From positions 1-64,000 of the forward strand of contig LKNB01000005.1 of NCBI GenBank assembly GCA_001564055.1: a stretch of DNA of 64,000 nucleotides, read 5' to 3'. The first letter of the stretch is position 1, and each line of letters starts with the position of its first letter. Positions 35,837-45,756 of this stretch are shown piece by piece. Position numbers and translations under genes: made by a program. This stretch comes from Rhodothermaceae bacterium Tc-Br11_B2g6_7. Its GTDB lineage: Bacteria > Bacteroidota > Rhodothermia > Rhodothermales > Salinibacteraceae. The notes below the pieces were generated by a model, which saw nothing but the letters and a program-made list of their open reading frames with translations, made no database searches and was not told the DNA's origin.

Positions 35837-36982
35837 ATGCCTGATTTTACAGAGGACCACTTTCCCACCCTTGGCATCCTCGGCGGCGGTCAGCTCGGCC
35901 GCATGATGGCGCTGGCCGCCATCCCGATGGGCATTCATGTACGCCTGCTCTCCCCTAAGCCGGCCGGCCCGATGCGCGAGGTGGGCGACGCAGCCGTAGC
36001 CGACTGGACGGACCCCGAGGTGCTGCGCGACTTCGCAGGGGCTTGCGATGTCGTCACCGTCGAGAGCGAATGGGCCCCGGCGGACCGCCTCCTGGAAGCA
36101 GCCCCTGAAACCGCCGTCTGGCCCCACCCCGACACCGTCCACACCATCCGCCACAAAGGCCGGCAGAAGGAGACGCTGCGCGATGCGGGGCTGCCCATGC
36201 CCTCATTCACTCGCTGCGCCACCCTTGCTGAAGCTCAGGAAGCCGCACGGCAGGTGGGCTTTCCGGCCCTGCTGAAAAAATTCGAAGGCTCGTACGATGG
36301 GTACGGCAACGCTACCGTCCGCTCGCCCGAAGACGTCGAAGCAGGATGGGACGAGCTTGCCGCCGAGGACGGGCTGCTGGTAGAGGCCTTCGCCCCGTTC
36401 ATCCGCGAGTTGGCCGTGCTCATCGCCCGCCGCCCCGATGGGCAGAGCGTCACCTACCCCGTCGTGTTTACGCTGCAAGAGGACCATCGCTGTAAGCGTG
36501 TAGAGGCTCCGGCTGCGATCTCGGAGGCCGTGCGCAACCGAGCGCAGGCTGTGGCTCACGATGCCGTGGAAGCCGTAAACGGCGTAGGCATCACCGCGGT
36601 GGAGCTCTTTGAGATGGAAGACGGGCAGGTGCTCGTCAACGAGCTCGCCCCGCGCCCCCACAACACCGGGCATTACACCATTGAGGGGTGCCGGACGTCG
36701 CAGTTTGCCAACCACGTGCGGGCCGTGATGAACCTCCCGCTGGGGCCGCCAACGCTGCGCGATCCGGTGGCCGTAATGGCCAACGTCCTGGGCACGCGCG
36801 AAGGCCGTGCCCGCCCTACCGGCTGGACCGACGCCTTGGGCGTACCCGATGCGGCCGTCCACATTTATGGCAAACCGGCCGTCTATCCCGAACGCAAGCT
36901 CGGCCACGTGACGGTCACCGGCAGCGACCGGGCCTCCGTACGCGAACGCGCCGAACGCGCCGCCAACTACCTCACCCTGTAA
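35837..36982 (+). CDS. purK: 5-(carboxyamino)imidazole ribonucleotide synthase
   Basis: PurK, an ATP-grasp enzyme, carboxylates aminoimidazole ribonucleotide using bicarbonate and ATP. The 381-residue protein begins [17 protein letters not shown] and shows [17 protein letters not shown], the ATP-grasp [21 protein letters not shown] and a [10 protein letters not shown] segment. Its start is 6 bp after the ftsK stop, so it is translated from the same message. purE follows 119 bp downstream, giving the two consecutive steps together. Confidence 0.96.
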   Translation: MPDFTEDHFPTLGILGGGQLGRMMALAAIPMGIHVRLLSPKPAGPMREVGDAAVADWTDPEVLRDFAGACDVVTVESEWAPADRLLEAAPETAVWPHPDTVHTIRHKGRQKETLRDAGLPMPSFTRCATLAEAQEAARQVGFPALLKKFEGSYDGYGNATVRSPEDVEAGWDELAAEDGLLVEAFAPFIRELAVLIARRPDGQSVTYPVVFTLQEDHRCKRVEAPAAISEAVRNRAQAVAHDAVEAVNGVGITAVELFEMEDGQVLVNELAPRPHNTGHYTIEGCRTSQFANHVRAVMNLPLGPPTLRDPVAVMANVLGTREGRARPTGWTDALGVPDAAVHIYGKPAVYPERKLGHVTVTGSDRASVRERAERAANYLTL

Positions 36983-37101
36983 CACCGCTATACGGTACCA
37001 GCGCACACGCCTGCCCCGTCGCGTCCCGGGTCCGTGCCGTCCGGCAGCACGATGCGCCTCTGCGCCTCCGCCCCCATGCTCCCACATCCCCAAACTTCCT
37101 C

Positions 37102-37593
37102 ATGCCCTCCCCCCGCGTAGGCGTTGCCATGGGCAGCGAATCTGACCTCCCCACCATGCAAGGCGCGATCGACACGCTGCGCGACTTCGATGTGTCGTTT
37201 GAGACGCGCGTGCTGTCGGCGCATCGCACGCCGCAGCGCATGCTAACGTACGCCCAGGAGGCGCGGAGCCGGGGCCTGCAGGTACTCATCGGTGGGGCTG
37301 GGGGTGCGGCTCACCTCCCCGGGATGCTCGCAGCAGCCACGACGTTGCCTGTCATCGGTGTCCCGGTGAAGTCGAGTAAGCTCAGCGGGCTGGACTCCCT
37401 CCTCTCCATCGTGCAGATGCCGACAGGCGTGCCGGTAGCCACCGTCGCTATTGGCGGCGCAGCTAACGCGGCGCTGCTGGCTGTGCAGATCCTGTCCCTC
37501 AGCGATCCCAAACTGGCCGAGGCGCTTAACGACTACAAAGACGGCCTCACTGAAAAAGTAGACGGCATGGATGCGCGCGTACAGCAGGCGTAA
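37102..37593 (+). CDS. purE: N5-carboxyaminoimidazole ribonucleotide mutase
   Basis: PurE class I moves the carboxylate from N5 to C4 of the imidazole ribonucleotide. The 163-residue product shows [21 protein letters not shown] with the catalytic His, [20 protein letters not shown] and [21 protein letters not shown] longer frame reads in from within purK, but the ATG at 37102 matches the family start. The presence of purK agrees with a class I enzyme. Confidence 0.97.
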   Translation: MPSPRVGVAMGSESDLPTMQGAIDTLRDFDVSFETRVLSAHRTPQRMLTYAQEARSRGLQVLIGGAGGAAHLPGMLAAATTLPVIGVPVKSSKLSGLDSLLSIVQMPTGVPVATVAIGGAANAALLAVQILSLSDPKLAEALNDYKDGLTEKVDGMDARVQQA

Positions 37594-37684
37594 GACACGG
37601 CGGGGCCGGGTCGCGAGTGGTACAGTGAGCACGTCAAGGGGACGGTAGGGGGGTTCTCAGATACGCCCCCATCCCACCCCCAAA

Positions 37685-38911
37685 TCACCCGTCATACGCA
37701 ATCCGCACGTAGCGCCGCTTGCCCACCTGCAGCACAAACGGGGGCTCTGTAGCCAGGTCGATGGTGCGCTTCCAGTTCTGCACCTTCTCGCCGTCAATCG
37801 ACACCGCGTTCTGCTTGATCAGGCGGCGCGCCTCGCTGTTCGACTCCGTCAGCCTCGCCTGCGACATCAGGTTCAGCAGCCCGATGTGGGTATCCTGGTC
37901 GGGTGTGGGCGTAAACGTCTCCAGGTCATCCGGCACCGCTCCTTCGATGACCGTCTTCTGGAAATGCGTGCGTGCCTCGTGGGCTGCATCATCGCCATGG
38001 TACAGGGACACCAGCGTGTGCGCCAGCTCGTGCTTGGCGTCGCGCGGGTTCTCCTGAGCGAACGTGTGCAGGCGCTCCAGATCGTCTGTCGGGGCGTCTG
38101 TTGCCAGCTCAAAGTAGCGGTAGATGAGGTCGTCGGGAATAGATAGCGCCTTGCCATACATCTGCTCGGGCGCCTCGTCGATGCCGATGTAGTTGTCCAG
38201 CGACTTCGACATCTTCTCGCCGCCCCCCGTGCCCTCCAACAGCGGCAGTAGAATGCATACCTGGGGGTCGAGCCCTTTGGCCTGCTGCACCGACCGGCCC
38301 ACGAGCAGGTTGAACCGCTGATCGGTACCCCCAAGCTCGATGTCGGCCTTGATGGCCACCGAGTCCTGCGCCTGTGCGAGCGGGTACAAAAATTCGTGCA
38401 CGCCAATGGGGGCGCCGGCCTGGTAGCGTTGCTCAAAGTCGTCCCGCTCCAGCATCCGTGCCACCGTGTACTTACCGGCCAGCTCGATGACATCGCTAAA
38501 CGACATCGCCTCCAGCCACTCCGAGTTGTAGACGATGCGCGTCTTGTCGGGGTCGAGGATCTTCGAGGCCTGCTCGAAATACGTCCGGCCGTTTTCACGC
38601 GTCTCCTCAAACGTCAGCGCCGGGCGCGTCTTGGAGCGGCCGCTGGGGTCGCCGATCATCCCCGTGAAGTCGCCAATGATAAGCACCGCCTGATGCCCCA
38701 GGTCCTGAAACTGCCGCAGCTTGCGGAGCACCACCGCATGGCCGATGTGAAGGTCGGGACGGCTCGGGTCGCAGCCCAGCTTAACCGTGAGGGGCGTACC
38801 CGTGGCTTCGGCCTGCTCCAGTTTTTCCGTGAGGGCAGCCTCCGGCACAATGTCTTCCACCCCACGGCGGATCTGCTTGAGTTGTTCGTCGATGGGAGGA
38901 AACGTCGGCAT
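37685..38911 (-). CDS. tyrS: Tyrosyl-tRNA synthetase
   Basis: TyrS charges tRNA-Tyr. The 408-residue class I synthetase has the HIGH signature in DLHIGHAVVLRKLR near residue 53, GDFTGMIGDPSGRSKTRP, the substrate strand ELGGTDQRFNLLVGR, the KMSKS loop in GEKMSKSLDNYIG, and a C-terminal S4 RNA-binding domain (ARRLIKQNAVSIDGEKV). It converges on purE over about 90 bp with no clear hairpin, and lies 37 bp downstream of smpB. Confidence 0.97.
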   Translation of the reverse strand: MPTFPPIDEQLKQIRRGVEDIVPEAALTEKLEQAEATGTPLTVKLGCDPSRPDLHIGHAVVLRKLRQFQDLGHQAVLIIGDFTGMIGDPSGRSKTRPALTFEETRENGRTYFEQASKILDPDKTRIVYNSEWLEAMSFSDVIELAGKYTVARMLERDDFEQRYQAGAPIGVHEFLYPLAQAQDSVAIKADIELGGTDQRFNLLVGRSVQQAKGLDPQVCILLPLLEGTGGGEKMSKSLDNYIGIDEAPEQMYGKALSIPDDLIYRYFELATDAPTDDLERLHTFAQENPRDAKHELAHTLVSLYHGDDAAHEARTHFQKTVIEGAVPDDLETFTPTPDQDTHIGLLNLMSQARLTESNSEARRLIKQNAVSIDGEKVQNWKRTIDLATEPPFVLQVGKRRYVRIAYDG

Positions 38912-38947
38912 GATGCGTTGGTCGGTGGCGATGGATGAGCGCCGGGG

Positions 38948-39409
38948 CTACCGGCGGTTGTACTTGTTGATCTGTTGCTGCACGCGGCGCTTGGTGTCGC
39001 GCTCGGCGATGTCTTGGCGTTTGTCGTGGAGCTTCTTTCCTTTCCCGATGCCAATCTCCAGCTTGGCAATGCCCCGCTTGAAATACAGCATCAGCGGGAC
39101 GATGGTGTAGCCCTGCTGCGACGTGGCTTTGTCGAACTTGCGGATTTCGTGCTTGTGCAGCAGCAGCTTGCGGCGACGGCGCGGCTCGTGGTTCTGCTGA
39201 TTGCCGTGCGAATACGGCGAGATGTGAGCATTGATGAGGTACATCTCCCCGCCTTCTACATCGCAGTAGGCTTCGCCCAGGTTAATCCGGCCTTCCCGAA
39301 TGGCCTTCACCTCGGTGCCCTTCAGCGCAATGCCAGCCTCTGCGGTCTCTTCGATCCGGTATTCGTGCCGCGCCTTACGATTTTTGGTGACGATTTTTAT
39401 GCCACTCAT
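38948..39409 (-). CDS. smpB: SsrA-binding protein SmpB
   Basis: SmpB binds tmRNA and brings it to stalled ribosomes. The 153-residue protein shows NRKARHEYRIEET, GIALKGTEVKAIREGR, the GNQQNHEPRRRRKLLLH loop and GIGKGKKLHDKRQDIAERD with a basic C-terminal tail that fills the mRNA channel. The start at 39409 (MSGIKIV) matches the family, though the frame extends 69 bp upstream. No tmRNA gene was found in the window. Confidence 0.97.
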   Translation of the reverse strand: MSGIKIVTKNRKARHEYRIEETAEAGIALKGTEVKAIREGRINLGEAYCDVEGGEMYLINAHISPYSHGNQQNHEPRRRRKLLLHKHEIRKFDKATSQQGYTIVPLMLYFKRGIAKLEIGIGKGKKLHDKRQDIAERDTKRRVQQQINKYNRR

Positions 39410-39493
39410 AGCGTTAGGGGGTACGTGGCAAGGGTGGATAGCGAATGGACGTACATGGGCAACCGGCGTAGGGCACACGGCCTGCCGTGCTCG

Positions 39494-40312
39494 TCAGAGC
39501 AGCGGGCGCCGGTCCGTGTCCTGCTCTTCCTCATCCGGGAGAAAGTAGAGCGGCAGCTCCGGCACGTCATCTACCACATCATAGTAGAAGAGGTGCTGCC
39601 GAAACTCCGTAAGGCTGGCAATGGCCAGATCATCGAAGCGCACGCGGAGCCCGTCTTGGTAGAACTCGTGCAGTGCCGGGGAGGTCTCTTGGGATTGTAC
39701 CCAGAGGCTGCGGCGCTCGGCGGAGGCTTTCACCAGATCACGCACGGAGCGCACCGCATCGGGCGAGGCGGTGCCTTTCCGCATGGCGAAAACGCCCCAC
39801 ACCATCGGGTACTTGGCGTGCTCGAACCATTCCTGCCCCAGGTCCAGCGCAAGGTCCTCGTAGGAGCGGGTGGCCACTTCGGTGCCGATCACAAGGCGCG
39901 CGTCGGTATCCGCCGCGGTAATCTCTGCGATGGAGGCGCCTTCCAGAGCGATAAACTCGGGCACGATCCCGTAGTGCTCTTTCAGCACGATGCGGGCCAG
40001 CAGGGCCTCTTGTGGGTAGGCCGGATCGTAGGCGATGTGGCGAATCTGGCCCAGCCCATGCCGGAGCAGAATTTTGGCGTAGGGATAGGCCCACGTGGAG
40101 AGCGCGACGGCCGGCAGCACGTCGACGGCTTTGGGGTTGGTCAGTGGCACCAGCGTTGGCACCAGCGCCACGTCTACCTGTCCGCCCGTGAGCAGATCAG
40201 CGCACTGCCGCATGTCGGCCCGGGCGACGCGGAGCGTGATGGGGGTCTCGATGTCATCGCGGGCCGATACCATAAACTCGGCCGGCGGGTAGTCCCAGAT
40301 GGCAAGCTGCAT
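39494..40312 (-). CDS. MqnA/MqnD-like menaquinone biosynthesis protein
   Basis: The 272-residue protein resembles the periplasmic-binding-like fold of MqnA (chorismate dehydratase) of the futalosine route to menaquinone: VDVALVPTLVPL, IAYDPAYPQEALLARIVL with YGIVPEF, DARLVIGTEVAT and YPMVWGVFAMRKG fall in the right order. It is divergent, so MqnA and MqnD cannot be separated by eye. The ATG at 40312 is chosen; 22 extra residues upstream look unrelated. A nucleosidase-like gene at 55508 might act in the same route, but this is speculative. Confidence 0.7.
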   Translation of the reverse strand: MQLAIWDYPPAEFMVSARDDIETPITLRVARADMRQCADLLTGGQVDVALVPTLVPLTNPKAVDVLPAVALSTWAYPYAKILLRHGLGQIRHIAYDPAYPQEALLARIVLKEHYGIVPEFIALEGASIAEITAADTDARLVIGTEVATRSYEDLALDLGQEWFEHAKYPMVWGVFAMRKGTASPDAVRSVRDLVKASAERRSLWVQSQETSPALHEFYQDGLRVRFDDLAIASLTEFRQHLFYYDVVDDVPELPLYFLPDEEEQDTDRRPLL

Positions 40313-40360
40313 GGCGGTGTAAGGCGATGAGAAAGAAGCCGACGCAACGGGCGTCGCAAC

Positions 40361-40392
40361 AAAAACCCGCCGTCTCATAACGAAGCGGCGGG
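40361..40392 (-). terminator. Rho-independent terminator after rplS
   Basis: On the minus strand CCCGCCG pairs with CGGCGGG around a 13-nt loop, followed by TTTTTG. It lies 40 bp after the rplS stop and ends the ribosomal/SRP operon. Confidence 0.85.
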
Positions 40393-40432
40393 CGCGGCCG
40401 CTCCGTAGTAGAGCGGCAAGCTGTCGAACCAG

Positions 40433-40795
40433 TTACGACTTGGGGTCGCGCATGCGCTCGCGGATGCGGGCGGACTTGCCCTTGCGGTCGCGCAGGAAGT
40501 ACAGCTTGGAGCGACGCACCCGTCCCTGGCGGTCCAGGTCGATCTTCGCGATACGGGGCGAGTGCAGCGGGAACGTGCGCTCGACGCCGATGCCACCGGA
40601 GACCTTGCGCACGGTGAACGTCTTGTTCGCTCCGGAGCCGCGCTGCCGGATCACGACGCCCTTGAAGAGCTGAATGCGTTCCTTATCCCCTTCCACGACC
40701 CGTACGTGGACGGTTACCGTGTCGCCGGGTTTGAAGTCGGGGTGGTCGTCGCGAAATTGCGTCGCTTCGACCAGGTTCATGAGATCGGTAGCCAT
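40433..40795 (-). CDS. rplS: 50S ribosomal protein L19
   Basis: L19 bridges the two ribosomal subunits. The 120-residue product has [52 protein letters not shown] and [20 protein letters not shown], all conserved. The ATG at 40795 is the family start; a longer open frame upstream runs back into the trmD region. It is last in the order rpsP-rimM-trmD-rplS found in most bacteria. Confidence 0.98.
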   Translation of the reverse strand: MATDLMNLVEATQFRDDHPDFKPGDTVTVHVRVVEGDKERIQLFKGVVIRQRGSGANKTFTVRKVSGGIGVERTFPLHSPRIAKIDLDRQGRVRRSKLYFLRDRKGKSARIRERMRDPKS

Positions 40796-40865
40796 GACGT
40801 GCGGAGGTTTAATAACTATGGGGAATGAACAGGCCCGGCCGAGAGCCGGGGCCGCCTTTCGGCGT

Positions 40866-41567
40866 CTATAACGAAGTATCGGTGGTGTCGTGCAGCAAAT
40901 CGGGCCGGCGCTCGGCGGTTTTTTCGCGACGCTGTGTGGCCCGCCAGGCGGCAATACGCTGGTGGTCCCCTGAGCGCAGGACCTCGGGGACCTCACGGCC
41001 GCGGAAGGAGGCCGGGCGGGTGTACACCGGCGCATCGAGCGCGTCTTCCTGGAATGAATCGCTCAGGGCGGACTGGGCGTCGCCCAGCACCCCTGGAATC
41101 AATCGTGCGACCGCGTCAACCAGCACCAGCGCCGGAAGTTCGCCTCCGCTGAGCACGTAGTCGCCAATGGATATCTCGCGCGTAACGAAGGCATCGCGCA
41201 CGCGCTGATCAATCCCTTTGTAGTGGCCCGCAATGAGCACCAGGTGCTGTCGCAGCGACAGCGCGTTCGCCATCGGCTGATCCAGCACCTCACCATCTGG
41301 GGTCAGGAAGATGACCTCATCGGGAGCGGTGCTGGCGGTGGCCGTCACGTGCTCCACGGCAGCAAAAAGCGGCTCCGGCTTCAGCACCATACCGGCACCG
41401 CCACCGTACGGATAGTCGTCGATCTGCCGATGCTTGTCTGTCGCGAAGCTGCGCAGATCATGTACATGCACCGTCACAAGCCCCTTATCCTGGGCCCGGT
41501 GGAGGATGCTCTGGTCGAGCGGTCCCTCTACAATTTGCGGCAGTGCCGTGATGATGTCGATGCGCAT
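40866..41567 (-). CDS. trmD: tRNA (guanine37-N1)-methyltransferase
   Basis: TrmD methylates G37 next to the anticodon, which prevents frameshifting. The 233-residue knotted SPOUT enzyme shows [43 protein letters not shown] and the knot [15 protein letters not shown] with [13 protein letters not shown]. The ATG at 41567 matches the family start. It sits 70 bp downstream of rimM and 70 bp upstream of rplS. Confidence 0.97.
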   Translation of the reverse strand: MRIDIITALPQIVEGPLDQSILHRAQDKGLVTVHVHDLRSFATDKHRQIDDYPYGGGAGMVLKPEPLFAAVEHVTATASTAPDEVIFLTPDGEVLDQPMANALSLRQHLVLIAGHYKGIDQRVRDAFVTREISIGDYVLSGGELPALVLVDAVARLIPGVLGDAQSALSDSFQEDALDAPVYTRPASFRGREVPEVLRSGDHQRIAAWRATQRREKTAERRPDLLHDTTDTSL

Positions 41568-41637
41568 GGCGCGGTGCAGCGTTCGTCTACTATTTCCGTG
41601 TATGTCCCGCGGGCTTAACGCCTGCAGGAGCAGATTT

Positions 41638-42174
41638 TCAGTCGAGCAACCCTTCAATCGGGCGGATGACAATGCGGCCGTCTTCCGGATTCAGTTCATC
41701 GATGAAGGCGGGTACACCGGGAATCATCGCGTCAGCTTTGCCCGGGCGTGCCACCACGTACACCGGATTAGCCGGCGTGTCGAGGATGTCCCGCACGGTG
41801 CCAACAGGCTCACCGGTGTCTGTCTCGACAGCCAGCCCGACGAGATCGTGCAGGAAGACCTCATCGTCCGACACCGGGAGCTCGTCGAGGGGGGCGTAGA
41901 CTGTTGCTCCTTTGAGCTGCTCGGCCGCCTCGCGACCATCAACGCCCGCAAGCCGGGTCAGCACCAGCGGGCCTTTTTTGGTCTGCTGATGCCGGACGGA
42001 GGTCACGGTGTAGGCCGTCACGGCATCACTGGAACGCCCGAGGTACAGCGTATCCAGCGCTTCAAAGCGACCCGGATCGTCCGTTTCCGGGACAATCTTT
42101 AGCTCGCCCCGGACGCCGTGGGGGCGCACTACCCTACCCATCTCAACAAGCGTATCGGTGTCAGGCATGGGCAT
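41638..42174 (-). CDS. rimM: 16S rRNA processing protein RimM
   Basis: RimM assists 30S subunit maturation near S19. The 178-residue protein has the N-terminal RimM barrel ([18 protein letters not shown]) and a C-terminal PRC-barrel ([31 protein letters not shown]). Its start is 30 bp after the rpsP stop, as in the usual rpsP-rimM-trmD-rplS operon. Confidence 0.95.
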   Translation of the reverse strand: MPMPDTDTLVEMGRVVRPHGVRGELKIVPETDDPGRFEALDTLYLGRSSDAVTAYTVTSVRHQQTKKGPLVLTRLAGVDGREAAEQLKGATVYAPLDELPVSDDEVFLHDLVGLAVETDTGEPVGTVRDILDTPANPVYVVARPGKADAMIPGVPAFIDELNPEDGRIVIRPIEGLLD

Positions 42175-42204
42175 GGCAAACCGTGGCGCACGGGGTGTGG
42201 GAGC

Positions 42205-42948
42205 TTACTTGTCTTCCTTCTCGTCTTCCTCGTCCGTAGTGTCGTCCGCTTCAGCGTCGGCATCGGCGTCATCAGCCTTGGCTTTTGCATCGGCGTCATC
42301 AGCCTTGGCTTTTGCCTCGGCGTCATCGGCCGTAGCGTCGGCACTTTCGGCGTCAGCCTCTGGCGCGGCATCCGCTTCTTCAGCGGCTTCAGCTTTTTCA
42401 GCGGCCTCGGCCTCAGCTTTGGCCTCAGCTTCAGCTTTTGCTTTCGCCTTGGCCTCTTCCTCGGCCTTCTTCTTGGCTTCTGCGGCCTTCCGCTTGCGCT
42501 CCTCCTCTTCCTTGCGCTTGCGTTCGGCTTCCTCGGCCTCCAGCTTGGCGACGCGCTCGCGTTCAGCCTCCAGGGCTTGCTTGCGGCGCTCGGCATCGGT
42601 AAGGGCGATGGAGGAGGCTTCGCGCTCCTCGTGGCGCTCCCGGTGCTCGGTCACGGCCTCCTCAATCTGCGGCTCGGAATACCCTTTCCGGCGCATGTGC
42701 AGGGCCAGCATCACCCCCCGCTTGCTCAGGATGCTGCGTACGGTGTCGCTGGGCTGTGCGCCCTGCTCCAGCCAGTACAGCACGCGGTCTTCCTTGAGCG
42801 TTACCTCAGCGGGCTCGTTTAGCGGGTAGTACCGCCCTACATCTTCAATGTAGCGGCCGTCGCGCGCGCGGCGCTTATCGGCGGCTACAATCGCAAAAAC
42901 GGGTACCTTCCGGCGGCCCATGCGTCGCAATCTCAGTCGTACGGACAC
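42205..42948 (-). CDS. rpsP: 30S ribosomal protein S16 with long charged tail
   Basis: Residues 1-80 are a normal S16 (MSVRLRLRRMGRRKVPVF, RDGRYIEDVGRYYPL). About 165 further residues follow; a typical S16 has 80-100. The first part of the tail (GYSEPQIEEAVTEHRER) is helical, then comes a long Lys/Glu/Ala coiled-coil-like stretch and finally an acidic Ala/Asp repeat with a 9-residue period (KAKADDADA, twice in full). S16 tails exist in related bacteria but this one is extreme. The tail probably extends from the 30S surface; its job is unknown. Confidence 0.95.
   Translation of the reverse strand: MSVRLRLRRMGRRKVPVFAIVAADKRRARDGRYIEDVGRYYPLNEPAEVTLKEDRVLYWLEQGAQPSDTVRSILSKRGVMLALHMRRKGYSEPQIEEAVTEHRERHEEREASSIALTDAERRKQALEAERERVAKLEAEEAERKRKEEEERKRKAAEAKKKAEEEAKAKAKAEAEAKAEAEAAEKAEAAEEADAAPEADAESADATADDAEAKAKADDADAKAKADDADADAEADDTTDEEDEKEDK
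42260..42313 (-). repeat. 27-bp tandem repeat in the rpsP tail
   Basis: Units 42260-42286 and 42287-42313 are identical, and a third, degenerate unit follows to about 42331. Each encodes a 9-residue Lys/Ala/Asp block, so copy-number change keeps the frame. Confidence 0.9.
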
Positions 42949-43001
42949 GTGATTCGTGGTCTGTTGTGGGTGTTAAATCGAGTGATGCAGGCCTTCCGGG
43001 T

Positions 43002-44390
43002 TTAGAACGGCGGCTTTGCGCTGCCGCCCATCTTGCCCACATCCATATTGTTAAGCATTTGCTGGATGTCCATCTTCCGCCCCTTGCCCATGAGCTTGGA
43101 CATCGACTTCATCATTTTCTTCATTTCCTTGAACTGCTTCAGCAGCTGGTTCACGTCGCGGACGCGGGCGCCACTGCCCTTGGCAATGCGCCGGCGGCGG
43201 CTGCCGTCGATGACGGAGGGATTCAGGCGCTCTTCGATCGTCATAGAGAGAATCATAGCCTCAATGTGCTTGAAGGCGTCATCGTCTACGTCGAGGTTGC
43301 GCACCTTTTTGCCGATGCCGGGAATCATACCCAGCAGGTCCTTCATCGAGCCCATCTTTTTGATGCGCTGCAGTTGCTGGTAGAAATCCTCGAAGTTGAA
43401 GTCGTCCGACTGCATCTTCTGCCGCAGCTTCTCGGCCTTCTTCTCGTCGAACTCCTCCTGGGCTTTCTCCACGAACGTGACAATGTCGCCCATCCCGAGG
43501 ATGCGCTGCGACATGCGTTCGGGATAAAACTCCGTGAGCGCATCGAGCGTCTCGCCGGTGGAGGCAAACTTGATCGGTTTGTTGACGACGGAGCGAATGG
43601 AGAGGGCAGCGCCGCCGCGGGTGTCGCCGTCCAGTTTCGTGAGCACGACGCCATCGAAGTTCAACTGCTCGTTGAACTCCTTCGCCGTGTTTACAGCATC
43701 TTGCCCCGTCATGCTATCGACGACGAAGAGGATCTCGTGGGGCTCCACCGTGTCACGGATGTCAGTGACCTCCTGCATCATCCGCTCGTCTACGTGCATG
43801 CGGCCGGCCGTGTCGATGATGACGACGTCGCGGGCTTTGGTGCGGGCCTCTTCAACGGCCTCCTTTGCCACGCGAACGGCATCCTGCAAGGGCTCGCCGT
43901 TCTCCATGCGGGCATACACCGGCACATCGATTTCGCTGGCGAGCTTCTGCAGCTGGTTGACGGCAGCCGGACGATACACGTCGGCCGCAGCCAATAGGGG
44001 GGCACGGCCTTGGCGGCGGAAGTGCCGGGCGAGCTTGGCGCAGAAGGTCGTCTTGCCCGAGCCCTGCAAGCCGGCCACGAGAATGACGGTAGGCGGATAG
44101 TCCGGCTCGTTGATGCCGACATGCTCGCCGCCCAGTAGTTCGGTCAGTTCGTCGTGTACAATCTTCACGAGTTGCTGCCCCGGCGTCACGGAGTTGAGCA
44201 CCTCGTCGCCCGTGGCTTTTTCCTTCACCTGATCGGTGAAGTCGCGGGCCACCTGGTAGTTCACATCAGCATCCAGCAGCGCGCGGCGTATCTCGCGCAT
44301 CGTCGCCGCAATGTTCAACTCGTTGATCCGTCCTTGACCCGTGACGTTTTTGATCGCGCCTTCGATCTTGTCAGATAAGCTTTCAAACAT
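43002..44390 (-). CDS. ffh: Signal recognition particle protein Ffh
   Basis: Ffh binds signal peptides of nascent chains and 4.5S RNA, and delivers them to FtsY. The 462-residue protein has the N domain, a G domain with GLQGSGKTTFCAKLAR, DTAGR and LTKLDGDTRGGAAL, and a Met-rich M domain ending in MKKMMKSMSKLMGKGRKM. It lies 53 bp upstream of rpsP, a common arrangement, and probably shares its transcript. Confidence 0.98.
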   Translation of the reverse strand: MFESLSDKIEGAIKNVTGQGRINELNIAATMREIRRALLDADVNYQVARDFTDQVKEKATGDEVLNSVTPGQQLVKIVHDELTELLGGEHVGINEPDYPPTVILVAGLQGSGKTTFCAKLARHFRRQGRAPLLAAADVYRPAAVNQLQKLASEIDVPVYARMENGEPLQDAVRVAKEAVEEARTKARDVVIIDTAGRMHVDERMMQEVTDIRDTVEPHEILFVVDSMTGQDAVNTAKEFNEQLNFDGVVLTKLDGDTRGGAALSIRSVVNKPIKFASTGETLDALTEFYPERMSQRILGMGDIVTFVEKAQEEFDEKKAEKLRQKMQSDDFNFEDFYQQLQRIKKMGSMKDLLGMIPGIGKKVRNLDVDDDAFKHIEAMILSMTIEERLNPSVIDGSRRRRIAKGSGARVRDVNQLLKQFKEMKKMMKSMSKLMGKGRKMDIQQMLNNMDVGKMGGSAKPPF

Positions 44391-44542
44391 AACGTTGGTA
44401 CACGGATGAGCAGTGCGGCGGCATCATGACGGTAGCGCATGCCAGAGGCGTGCGGCACCCAGCGCGAAATTGCCGGTAAAATAGCAATGCATAAGCACGA
44501 TATGCAAGCATCGTTGATCCTGCGGCCATGGACCACCTACAG

Positions 44543-44926
44543 CTATTCCGTAGATTCTTCACGGGCCCGGGCCAGGTCGAGGGTCTCAACGGCATGGCGG
44601 AGATGCGGGATCACGATAGAGCCGCCCACCACCAGTGCCACGTTCATGGCATCCTCCAGCTCTGCATCCGTATACCCGGCCTTCACGCACTGCAGCAGGT
44701 GGTAGTCGATGCAATCGTTGCAACGCAGCACCATCGAGGCCACAAGCCCGAGCAGTTCCTTCGTGTCCCCTGACAGTGCGCCGTCGTGGTACGCTGTAGT
44801 ATCGAGGTTAAAGAAGCGCTTGGTGCCCCGGTGCGTGCCCTGCTGCAGGATGCGCTCGTTCATGCGCTCGCGGTAGGCATCGAACGCGTCCAGGCGGTTT
44901 GCGGCGGCGGTATCGGATGAAGGCAT
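44543..44926 (-). CDS. Carboxymuconolactone decarboxylase-family (AhpD-like) protein
   Basis: The 127-residue helical protein contains LRCNDCIDYHLLQCVKAG, the CxxC motif with a downstream His seen in AhpD-type peroxidase partners. Such proteins reduce hydroperoxides or act as gamma-carboxymuconolactone decarboxylases; the CxxC favours a redox role. The ATG at 44926 is preferred to one 18 bp upstream, but either is possible. It is upstream of ffh by about 150 bp and diverges from fthC. Confidence 0.8.
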   Translation of the reverse strand: MPSSDTAAANRLDAFDAYRERMNERILQQGTHRGTKRFFNLDTTAYHDGALSGDTKELLGLVASMVLRCNDCIDYHLLQCVKAGYTDAELEDAMNVALVVGGSIVIPHLRHAVETLDLARAREESTE

Positions 44927-45060
44927 GGGTATGAGGAACGTCATGAGCGATCGAAAAGGGCAACCACAGGCAGAGGCGCCGTGCCGGCAAAACCTCGGCG
45001 CTTCGTACGCCGTGTATAGCGTGAAGCGCGACTGTTTTCTTGCAACAGCTGATGCAGCCT

Positions 45061-45657
45061 ATGATAGCAGAAGACGCAACAAAAGCGGCGCTGCGGCGGC
45101 GGTTTCGTGACCTTCGCGCGAAGGTGTGCCCTGCCGTACAGGCGCAGCGCAGCCAGGCAATGATCGCGCACACCCTCGCCCTACCTATGGTCGCGGCGGC
45201 GGACACCGTACACTGCTACTGGCCGCTGCTGGATCAGGGCGAGGTTGACACCCGCCCGCTCATCCGGGCCCTCCTCGACCGCGGCGTTCGGGTGGTGCTC
45301 CCGGTGGTGCGGCAGTTCAGTACCGCACGCGGCAATGCGCCCCGTATGGTGCACCGCGTGCTGGACGGGCGAGCGGCGCTGCATCCCAACCGGTGGCGCG
45401 TATGGGAGCCGCTGGCCGGATCGGAAGTCTTGCCGGCTGACCTCGACGTCATCATCACCCCCGCCCTGGGGGCCGACCGGCGGGGCTACCGCGTGGGCTT
45501 TGGGATGGGCTACTACGACGAGTTGCTGCAGGCCTCGCCGGCTCGGAGCGTTTGCCTGCTCTACGCTGCTGCTATCGCCCCCCGCGTACCGGCCGAAGCG
45601 CACGACACCCCCGTGGACGTGCTGGTAACGGAGGACGGCGTGAGACGTGTACCATAG
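45061..45657 (+). CDS. fthC: 5-formyltetrahydrofolate cyclo-ligase
   Basis: The enzyme turns 5-formyl-THF into 5,10-methenyl-THF with ATP. The 198-residue product shows ALRRRFRDLRAKV at the N-terminus, VHCYWPLLDQGEVDTRPLI, the LIITPALG-like stretch DVIITPALGADRRGYRVGFG and GMGYYDELL. The ATG at 45061 is used; a TTG and an ATG upstream are in frame. No clear ribosome binding site distinguishes them. Confidence 0.92.
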   Translation: MIAEDATKAALRRRFRDLRAKVCPAVQAQRSQAMIAHTLALPMVAAADTVHCYWPLLDQGEVDTRPLIRALLDRGVRVVLPVVRQFSTARGNAPRMVHRVLDGRAALHPNRWRVWEPLAGSEVLPADLDVIITPALGADRRGYRVGFGMGYYDELLQASPARSVCLLYAAAIAPRVPAEAHDTPVDVLVTEDGVRRVP

Positions 45658-45756
45658 GCGGCTGGCAGCCTCAAATCATCAATTGAGGCGCGGCTGCGTA
45701 ACAAACAATTGCGCCCTATCGTACAGGCTTTGGCATCTAACAAATGGCGAGGACCC

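Noticed and set aside
38975..40330. A 451-residue plus-strand frame across smpB and the MqnA-like gene
   Set aside because: It overlaps two genes with clear motifs on the other strand and shows no domain.
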